Shown here in pieces: positions 5,853-11,473 of a DNA stretch of 11,473 nt. Made by a program: the position numbers and the translations under genes. Numbering within the stretch: the stretch's first letter is position 1; every line of letters starts with the position of its first letter. Under the pieces are notes generated by a model, which saw only the letters and a program-made list of their open reading frames with translations, had not been told where the DNA came from and searched no databases. This DNA is from an uncultured Ignavibacteria bacterium (lineage in GTDB: Bacteria; Bacteroidota; Ignavibacteria; Ignavibacteriales; Melioribacteraceae), in assembly GCA_937930275.1 (NCBI GenBank), contig CALGLM010000391.1:1-11473 (forward strand). Reading direction: 5' to 3'.

Positions 5853-6614
5853 ATGAAAAAGGTAGCTATAATGATTGCAATAATATTAATTTCATTCTTT
5901 AATATTATTTATCCAAATAACACTGATACACTTTCAGTCGAAACTTTTAACGCTGTTAAACAAGCAGATAACGTAAGAAATTTAGAATTATATCAAAAAG
6001 CTCGTGCTTTATGCGAACGCCAATTGCTTATTAACCCAGAATCTAACATTGCAAGTTATCATTTAGCTTATTGCAGCTTTAGAATTTCTTACATATACCT
6101 TAGTGATAAAGATATGACTAATTTTAATAAATATATGGATGAAGCCGTTAAATTATTAAAAGGAAACATAGAAAGAAATGAAATGGACGCTGAATCAATT
6201 GCCCTACTTTCCACTTGTTACGGAATAAAAATTACTGCCGATTATAGTCTTGGTCAGTCTTTAGGAGAACAATGTATGATTCTTATATCAAAAGCAAACG
6301 GTATTGCTCCTGATAATCCGCGTGTAATGATTGCAAGCGGTATTGTGAAGTTTAATTTTCCTGATTTTTTTGGCGGGGATAAAACAAAAGCAAACGAATT
6401 ATTTAAAAATAGTGTCGAAACTTTTAAAACATTAAAGAATGATAAATATGCATGGGGTTATTCAGATGCTTATGCTTGGTATTTAACAAGCTTAATTACT
6501 TTAGATAAACAGGATGAAGCGAAAAAAGTTATTAAAGAGGCATTAGAATATAATCCCGAGTTTGGTTGGATTAAATACGGAATTTTACCAAAAATCAAAA
6601 ACTATAATAATTAA
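5853..6614 (+). CDS. Exported TPR-like repeat protein
   Basis: A 253-residue protein with a signal peptide: KK at residues 2-3, a hydrophobic core AIMIAIILISFFNIIY (5-20), and a likely cut near 21-24. It is predicted periplasmic or secreted. The mature part is all-helical with tetratricopeptide-like repeats: a pair near 46-83 (YQKARALCERQLLINPES, then a helix with LAYC), a middle part around 113-150, a stretch DNPRVMIASGI (154-164) followed by FPDFFGGDKTKANELF (169-184), and a last repeat at 205-236 ending LEYNPEFGW. The FGG-with-KA segment is one I associate with TPR proteins of Bacteroidota-like bacteria; no enzymatic motif is visible. AGGAG (5843-5847) supports the start. It is 11 bp upstream of the receptor gene and downstream of operator copy 2, so it probably works with the receptor, perhaps as a periplasmic binding or scaffold partner (inference). 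Confidence 0.85.
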   Translation: MKKVAIMIAIILISFFNIIYPNNTDTLSVETFNAVKQADNVRNLELYQKARALCERQLLINPESNIASYHLAYCSFRISYIYLSDKDMTNFNKYMDEAVKLLKGNIERNEMDAESIALLSTCYGIKITADYSLGQSLGEQCMILISKANGIAPDNPRVMIASGIVKFNFPDFFGGDKTKANELFKNSVETFKTLKNDKYAWGYSDAYAWYLTSLITLDKQDEAKKVIKEALEYNPEFGWIKYGILPKIKNYNN

Positions 6615-6625
6615 TTTAATTTAAA

Positions 6626-8830
6626 ATGAAAAAAATACTTTATATTTTTTTATTTGTAATTTCGTGCATTAATATAATATTTCCCCAAAACGTAAATAAA
6701 GTATTTGGCACTGTAATAGATGAAGATAACCACCCTTTAGAATACGTTAACGTGTTTATTCTAAATACTTTTGAAGGCGGGATGACCGATAATAACGGTA
6801 ATTTCTCTTTTTTAACCAAACAAAAAGAACAAATCGAAATAGTTGCGGGGATGGTAGGCTATGAAAAATACTCAACTATAATCGATTTAAAAAAACAAAT
6901 GAACAAACCCTTATTAATTATTCTAAAAAACAACACAATAGCAACCAAAGAAGTAATAATAACCGCAAGTTCTTTCGGTTCGGAAAAAGGAAAAGGAGTA
7001 GTAATGACAAATATTGATGTACTTACTACTCCCGGTGGTGCAGCAGATATTTTTCAAGCACTTAAAACAATGCCGGGGTTAACATCTGTATCCGAAAGTG
7101 CAGAACTATATGTGCGAGGTGGTGATCCTATAGAAACAATTACCCTTCTTGATCAAGCTTCACTAAATCATCCTTATACATATGAATCTTCGTATGGCGG
7201 ATTATTTTCAAATATTAACTCCGATAATATAACCGGTATGTTCTTTTCCAGCGGAGGCTTTTCTGCAAAATACGGAAATGCGCTTTCTGGTGTACTTGAT
7301 TTAGAAACTAAGAACGAACCTTTAAAATCGACCTACAAACTTGGAGTGTCATTAGCCGCAGCTGAATTATCGGCTGCCTTTCCTATTATGGACGAAACTT
7401 TGGGGTTAAGAATTAATGGCAGAAAAAGTTTTACCGAACCAATATTTTGGTTTAATGGTAAAAATAGCGATTTTACAAACGAACCAATATCAAAAGATCT
7501 TTCTGCTAATTTAGTTTATAAATATTCAAGTACAGGACGAATTAAAACATTTTTTTCGTATGCGGATGATAAACAAGGTGTGCTTATTAATCAACCCGGT
7601 TATATAGATGAATTTGCAGGTACATCCCATAATTACTTTATTAATACCCAAATAAGCGATATCTTATTAAAAAATTTAGTTTTAAAGACGAGCATTTCTT
7701 TTTCAAAATTTAATCGTTATTGGACATTAGGGTTATTGGATTTGACAAAATCAGATAAAAACAAAAAATTACGCAGCGACGCAGAATGGGAGATAGGAAA
7801 CAACAAAATTAATTTTGGATTTGAAATTGAAAATAGATTTACAAATTTTTTAGGCACTGTTCCGGTCGAAGATTACGATATGCGCAAAAACGGAAAAGCT
7901 AAAATTATTGATGCCGATTTTAATGTCACCCGATATGGTTTATATATAGAAACAGAGCTTGCTAATTTCTTAAAGTTAAAAGGTTTATCTTTAGTTGCAG
8001 GGTTAAGAACAGATTATATTTCAAAGTTAAATATTTTTTGGATTGACCCAAGAGGAAATTTAGGATATAAATTGTTTGAAAATACTAACTTGGCAATAGG
8101 TTTCGGAATTTTTCATCAACATCCCGATCCCAGATTATATTCGCCTCAAGACGGAAATCCAAACCTAAAAGCTATGCGTGCATTGCATTTTGTCACTTCA
8201 ATTAATCATAAATTTTCAGATAGAGATGAAATTAGAATTGAAGCTTACTATAAAAAATACACTTACCTTCCTTTAGAAGATGATACAAAAAACTATAATA
8301 ATAACGGTTTTGGATATGCAAAAGGGATTGATATAATTGCAAAAGGAATACTTTTTGATGTTTTTGATAGTTACGTTTCTTACGGCTTGCTTTCTACAAA
8401 AAGGAAATGGATGGATTATAAAGCGTTAACTTCTTCTGAATATGATATTACGCATAATCTTAATATTGTTGCAAAATATAACATATCAAACCATCTTCAA
8501 ATAGGCATAAACTATAAATTTGCCACAGGTAAACCCTTTACGCCTATTATAGAAAGTTATTTTGATAACAACCAAAATATTTTTATTCCGGTTTACGGTA
8601 AAGATAATTCCGAAAGATATAAGAATTATCAACGTCTTGATATCCGTTTTACATATTTGGCAGCATTCTTTGAAAATAATTTTACTGTGTTTTATATAGA
8701 AGGATTGAATATCTTGAACATTAAAAACGTTATGAATATTTCTTATTCTTACGACTATAAAAGTTATAAAGATGTTTTCAGTTATTTCGGAAGACGAATG
8801 ATAGTTATCGGTACCCAAATTACTTTTTAG
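6626..8830 (+). CDS. TonB-dependent receptor-like outer-membrane protein with N-terminal carboxypeptidase-like domain
   Basis: 734 residues. There is a signal peptide (1-21, hydrophobic core ILYIFLFVISCINIIF, likely cut after FPQ). Residues 26-105 form a CarboxypepD_reg-like beta-sandwich with the family pattern GTVIDEDNHPLEYVNVFI (28-45) and GGMTDNNGNFSF (51-62). A plug domain at about 125-235 contains ALKTMPGL (145-152), LYVRGGDP (161-168) and FSAKYGNALSGVLDLETK (212-229). The remainder alternates polar and aromatic strands as an outer-membrane beta-barrel and ends in Phe, the usual BAM recognition residue. The family imports siderophores, cobalamin or glycans using TonB energy, but no substrate can be read from the sequence. 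No SusD-like partner gene is nearby, so a classical SusCD polysaccharide locus is unlikely. It lies 11 bp after the TPR gene without a clear Shine-Dalgarno, suggesting coupled expression under operator copy 2. Confidence 0.92.
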   Translation: MKKILYIFLFVISCINIIFPQNVNKVFGTVIDEDNHPLEYVNVFILNTFEGGMTDNNGNFSFLTKQKEQIEIVAGMVGYEKYSTIIDLKKQMNKPLLIILKNNTIATKEVIITASSFGSEKGKGVVMTNIDVLTTPGGAADIFQALKTMPGLTSVSESAELYVRGGDPIETITLLDQASLNHPYTYESSYGGLFSNINSDNITGMFFSSGGFSAKYGNALSGVLDLETKNEPLKSTYKLGVSLAAAELSAAFPIMDETLGLRINGRKSFTEPIFWFNGKNSDFTNEPISKDLSANLVYKYSSTGRIKTFFSYADDKQGVLINQPGYIDEFAGTSHNYFINTQISDILLKNLVLKTSISFSKFNRYWTLGLLDLTKSDKNKKLRSDAEWEIGNNKINFGFEIENRFTNFLGTVPVEDYDMRKNGKAKIIDADFNVTRYGLYIETELANFLKLKGLSLVAGLRTDYISKLNIFWIDPRGNLGYKLFENTNLAIGFGIFHQHPDPRLYSPQDGNPNLKAMRALHFVTSINHKFSDRDEIRIEAYYKKYTYLPLEDDTKNYNNNGFGYAKGIDIIAKGILFDVFDSYVSYGLLSTKRKWMDYKALTSSEYDITHNLNIVAKYNISNHLQIGINYKFATGKPFTPIIESYFDNNQNIFIPVYGKDNSERYKNYQRLDIRFTYLAAFFENNFTVFYIEGLNILNIKNVMNISYSYDYKSYKDVFSYFGRRMIVIGTQITF

Positions 8831-8918
8831 ATTTAAACCTTTTTGCATTTTCTGTTTGTCCAATATACAGTTAATTAAAACACAGAATAGAACACTTTTA
8901 TAAGCGGAGTAAATTAGT

Positions 8919-9350
8919 ATGATTAACTCGATTAATGGTAACCAGATGCAGTTTCAACCAAATTTTAATTTTGAAAATAAGTTAACCGAAGACCAAAAAA
9001 CAACTTTGACTGAAATAATTTCAAAGTATGATCCTGAAAACATGTCTGAAGAGACAACAAAACAAATGATGGATGAAATTAAAGAAGCCGGAATTACTCC
9101 GAGTAAAGAATTTGGAGAAATAATGGATAAATCCGGATTTAAAAGACCTGAACCGCCTAAAGGAGGACCAATGCCGCCTAAAAGCGAAATTCCTAATTTC
9201 ACAAATAAAAATTCTGTTGAATTATATTTGTCATTTATGTCAAAGCAAGAAACGGGTTCGGCAACAAAAGATGATTTTGAAAGTTTAATACAGCAGCTTA
9301 CTGCTAACGGAGAAGACTTACAAGGAATTTTTATAGATAAAAAATCATAG
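8919..9350 (+). CDS. Small cytoplasmic protein of unknown function with proline-rich linker
   Basis: A 143-residue acidic protein with no signal peptide or membrane segment. After a Gln/Asn-rich N-terminus (1-20), a helical part reads LTEDQKTTLTEIISKYDPEN (22-41), then MSEETTKQMMDEIKEAGITP (42-61) and EIMDKSGF (67-74). A proline/glycine-rich linker RPEPPKGGPMPPK (76-88) leads to a second helical part (98-143). I do not recognise a characterised family. The LTEDQK...SKYDPENMSEE...EIKEAGI layout resembles small uncharacterised bacterial proteins with Asp-rich, EF-hand-like helix pairs, but no canonical calcium loop is present. GGAG (8906-8909) lies 9 nt before the ATG, and the gene is followed by a strong terminator, so the reading frame is very probably real. 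It lies 88 bp after the receptor gene, with no terminator between, so read-through from that unit is possible. Confidence 0.82.
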   Translation: MINSINGNQMQFQPNFNFENKLTEDQKTTLTEIISKYDPENMSEETTKQMMDEIKEAGITPSKEFGEIMDKSGFKRPEPPKGGPMPPKSEIPNFTNKNSVELYLSFMSKQETGSATKDDFESLIQQLTANGEDLQGIFIDKKS

Positions 9351-9389
9351 ACTTAATTTTTTCATAAACCCTCTTATTTAGTAGATATG

Positions 9390-9432
9390 TACAGCCGAAA
9401 TTGAATCCCCTTTGATTTTCGGCTGTATTTTT
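9390..9432 (+). terminator. Rho-independent terminator after the small unknown gene
   Basis: TACAGCCGAAA (9390-9400) pairs perfectly with TTTCGGCTGTA (9417-9427), an 11-bp stem with a 16-nt loop, followed by TTTTT (9428-9432). It ends transcription of the 8919-9350 gene and separates it from the efflux gene. Of the 165 bases between the two genes, the rest is A/T-rich and I see no clear promoter in it. Confidence 0.88.
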
Positions 9433-9515
9433 AATAATATCCCAAAATTATTCAGTTTATTTTTTCCATTTTATCTATTATTTTTTGCATATTAAAAATA
9501 AATTATTGTACTGTA

Positions 9516-10703
9516 TTGCGAAAACTTGAATATTGGGAAAAAAATTTAATCTTCATTTGGATTAGTCAATTTTTGGGTATGGTCGGTATGAGTGCGGTAG
9601 TTCCTTTCTTACCTCTTTTTATAAGGGAATTAGGAGTTACTTCTTCATCCGAAGTTTCTACTTGGAGCGGACTTGTTTTTGCAGGACCTTTTTTTGCCTC
9701 ATTTTTTATTACGCCCTTGTGGGGTGTTTTGGGAGATAAGTACGGTAGAAAAATTGTTACCGTACGTGCTATCTTAGGTTTGGCAATTGCACAATTTTTT
9801 GTCGGTTTAAGTTTAAGTGTTTACCAATTATTTATTACTCGTGTACTACAAGGTTTTTTAAGTGGGTTTGTTCCCGCGGCTTTAGCACTTGTTGCAGCAA
9901 ATACTCCAAAAGAAAAAAATGCTTTTGCGTTAGGAGTATTGCAAACCTCAATTGCAGCCGGAAATATTTTTGGTCCTTTAATCGGCGGATTTTTAGCAGA
10001 TTTATTTGGCTTTAGAGCAGTCTTTTTTATCGTAGCCGTTCTACTTTTTGCTACAGCTATAATATTTATTTTTTCGGTAGAAGAAATAAATAAGGTTGAT
10101 AAAAACGCAAAACATGATTCGATAAAAGAGAACTTAAAATTTGTTTTTAATAACAAGTCGTTATTTAATATTTCAATAATGATTTTTCTAACGGCATTCG
10201 GCTTTGCATTAATTAGACCAATTTTTGTTTTATACTTTGAAGAGTTTTCTATAGATAGTGCTTATTTTGCAACTATAGCCGGTAGTGTATATGCAATTGT
10301 AGGTGTAACTAATTCTATAAGCCCGCCTTGGTGGGGCAAACTAAGTTCTAATATCGGACATAGTAAAGTAATTATTTATTCGTCAATTATTACGGGATTA
10401 ATGTACCCGATGCATTATTTCATTTCAAATTATTTTTATTTGTATCCGGTAAGAGCATTAATCGGAATAGGATTCGGCGGGTTATCCCCCATTATGTTTT
10501 CATTAATGAGTAATTTTTCTCCTCAATCCAATAAAGGTGGAATTTTAAGTATCGGAAGTAGTTTCCAAATTTTAGGGAACTCGTTAGGATTAGTTTTAGG
10601 CGGAATTCTTGCAGGATTTACCGGATTTAGGGTCCCTTTTTTTGTAACAGGTGCGGTTTATCTTTCAATAATATTTTTTGCAAAAAAAATAAATACTAAA
10701 TAA
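9516..10703 (+). CDS. MdtG-like major facilitator superfamily efflux transporter (DHA1 type)
   Basis: A 12-helix inner-membrane drug/proton antiporter of 395 residues, the usual length. Seen: the start of helix 1 with WEKNLIFIWISQFLG (7-21), PFLPLF (30-35), motif A in the helix 2-3 loop GVLGDKYGRK (70-79) with Asp74 and Arg78, the antiporter motif C in helix 5 AAGNIFGPLIGG (147-158), and a central cytoplasmic loop rich in Lys (about 189-213). It resembles E. coli MdtG from memory (WSGLVF, LQGFLSGFVP, GFRAVFFI), hence probably export of drugs or other small molecules; substrates cannot be read. The start is a TTG without an obvious Shine-Dalgarno. The first in-frame ATG (residue 22) lies inside helix 1 and would remove most of it, and no in-frame ATG lies upstream. 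The stop overlaps the convergent MATE gene by 8 bp. Confidence 0.92.
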   Translation: MRKLEYWEKNLIFIWISQFLGMVGMSAVVPFLPLFIRELGVTSSSEVSTWSGLVFAGPFFASFFITPLWGVLGDKYGRKIVTVRAILGLAIAQFFVGLSLSVYQLFITRVLQGFLSGFVPAALALVAANTPKEKNAFALGVLQTSIAAGNIFGPLIGGFLADLFGFRAVFFIVAVLLFATAIIFIFSVEEINKVDKNAKHDSIKENLKFVFNNKSLFNISIMIFLTAFGFALIRPIFVLYFEEFSIDSAYFATIAGSVYAIVGVTNSISPPWWGKLSSNIGHSKVIIYSSIITGLMYPMHYFISNYFYLYPVRALIGIGFGGLSPIMFSLMSNFSPQSNKGGILSIGSSFQILGNSLGLVLGGILAGFTGFRVPFFVTGAVYLSIIFFAKKINTK

Positions 10704-11473
10704 CACTTTTTGCTTTTGACCAATCACCGAAATTGAACTTAACAAAAATTGCCGTTGAGTAAATTATTACATAAACTGGTAATGTAGCCCACGCTCCTTT
10801 TAATCCGTATCCCAAATAAACACCAAAATAATAACCGGCAGGCACAAATATTAAACAATTCATTATTACTTCCGCAATCATAACAAATAATGAATTTCCT
10901 TTAGCTTGTAAACCGTTTGAAAGAACTACACCGATTGCGTAAAAAATTTGTCCGAAACCCGCAATTTTTAATGCAGGAATAGCAACTGCAATTAATTCCC
11001 TATTTGTTGTAATTATAAGTAAAAACTGATCAGGAATTAAGGTAAAAATAATACCCACAAAAATGGTATAAATAGTTGCAATTTTACTTGTTTCGTTACC
11101 AAAGTGTTTTGCTGCTTTTATGTCATTATCACCTATGGCTGTTGCTACTAATGTTTGTGCAGCAATGCCAAACCCGAAACAAGGCATAATAGAAACAAAT
11201 AATGATGATATTACTAATTGGCTTGCAGCTTGCTCTTCAGTTCCTATTAGTCCGGTTATAGCAATAAAACTTAAAAATCCTAAAAGAATAAAAATATTTT
11301 GAAATGATACAGGCAGTGATATAGAAAGTATTTTTTTTAATATTTGCTTATCCGGAATAATATACTTAAAAAGATTATACTTTGGTCTTAAACCGGAGTA
11401 TAATGCCACAATAAAATAATATAACGCTTCGAAAACAGTTGCTAAAGTGCTTCCTAACCCGGCACCCGCCAAT
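10696..11473 (-). CDS. MATE family multidrug/sodium antiporter, C-terminal part (5' end outside window)
   Basis: 258 residues of the C-terminal portion are visible; MATE proteins have about 450, so the start lies beyond the right edge. The frame remains open to the last base, so the leftmost possible start inside the window is not the real one. Evidence: about seven hydrophobic segments, a second-bundle signature CFGFGIAAQTLVATAIGDND followed by AAKHFG, and LQAKGNSLFVMIAEVIMN with CLIFVPAGYYFG typical of late MATE helices. Proteins of this NorM/DinF superfamily export cationic drugs or metabolites in exchange for Na+ or H+. The TAG stop (10698-10696) lies within the end of the convergent MFS gene, leaving no terminator between the two. 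Subfamily and substrate cannot be judged. Confidence 0.9.
   Translation of the reverse strand, partial: LAGAGLGSTLATVFEALYYFIVALYSGLRPKYNLFKYIIPDKQILKKILSISLPVSFQNIFILLGFLSFIAITGLIGTEEQAASQLVISSLFVSIMPCFGFGIAAQTLVATAIGDNDIKAAKHFGNETSKIATIYTIFVGIIFTLIPDQFLLIITTNRELIAVAIPALKIAGFGQIFYAIGVVLSNGLQAKGNSLFVMIAEVIMNCLIFVPAGYYFGVYLGYGLKGAWATLPVYVIIYSTAIFVKFNFGDWSKAKSVI

Noticed and set aside
6626..6688. Lipobox (VISC, residues 11-14) making the TonB-receptor-like protein a lipoprotein
   Set aside because: The hydrophobic core continues past the Cys (INIIF) and is followed by a better signal peptidase I region at FPQ-N; barrel receptors of this type are not lipoproteins.
6626..8830. SusC-like polysaccharide utilisation receptor
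   Set aside because: The protein is shorter than typical SusC (~1000 residues), the neighbour is a TPR-like protein and not a SusD lipoprotein, and no glycan-degrading enzymes are present.
8486..8863. 125-codon minus-strand frame opposite the end of the receptor gene
   Set aside because: It is a shadow of the barrel coding sequence with no recognisable domain and no ribosome binding site; the same applies to the plus-strand frames opposite the his genes (245-445, 2093-2284, 3244-3468, 4019-4222, 4226-4552).
9022..9028. CAAAGTA here and TACTTTG at 10233-10239 as further operator half-sites
   Set aside because: Both are single half-sites inside coding sequence without the partner arm, and are expected by chance in AT-rich DNA.

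Overview
The window is AT-rich DNA from a Gram-negative bacterium. An outer-membrane TonB-dependent receptor with an N-terminal carboxypeptidase-like domain, a winged-helix regulator of the HTH_34 type and a Bacteroidota-like gene style point to the FCB group. Ignavibacteriota or a relative is my best guess, because several genes carry good AGGAG Shine-Dalgarno sites, which classical Bacteroidota mostly lack. This assignment is inference; no rRNA or marker gene is present.

Left part (1-4794, minus strand): a histidine biosynthesis operon in the order hisG-hisD-hisC-hisB-hisH, running off the left edge. Every junction overlaps (4, 11, 4 and 4 bp), so the genes are probably translationally coupled. 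In front of hisG is a leader that looks like a complete classical his attenuator. It has a 29-codon leader peptide with His-His-Leu-His-His-His-His, a 12-bp 1:2 stem whose loop holds the His codons, a GC-rich 2:3 antiterminator pairing, and a 3:4 terminator hairpin with a U6 tract ending about 20 nt before hisG. HisB is unusual: its imidazoleglycerol-phosphate dehydratase domain follows a ~95-residue extension that looks like a shrunken, catalytically dead remnant of the HAD histidinol-phosphatase domain of bifunctional HisB.

Middle part (4812-8830, plus strand): divergent from his is a two-gene unit encoding a six-helix membrane protein and a 98-residue HTH_34 winged-helix regulator. After it come a secreted TPR-like protein and a 734-residue TonB-dependent receptor-like protein. 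The same 24-bp palindromic element (TACTTTG-N5-CAAAGTA followed by CTTTA, 23 of 24 bases identical) lies before the membrane protein gene and again before the TPR gene. It is best read as the operator of the HTH_34 protein, making this a small self-contained regulon.

Right part (8919-11473): a small cytoplasmic protein of unknown function with a proline-rich linker, followed by a good intrinsic terminator. Then comes an MdtG-like major facilitator drug-efflux protein that starts with TTG, and, convergent and overlapping it by 8 bp, the C-terminal part of a MATE-family efflux protein that leaves the window. No tRNA, rRNA, insertion sequence, CRISPR array or phage gene was seen.
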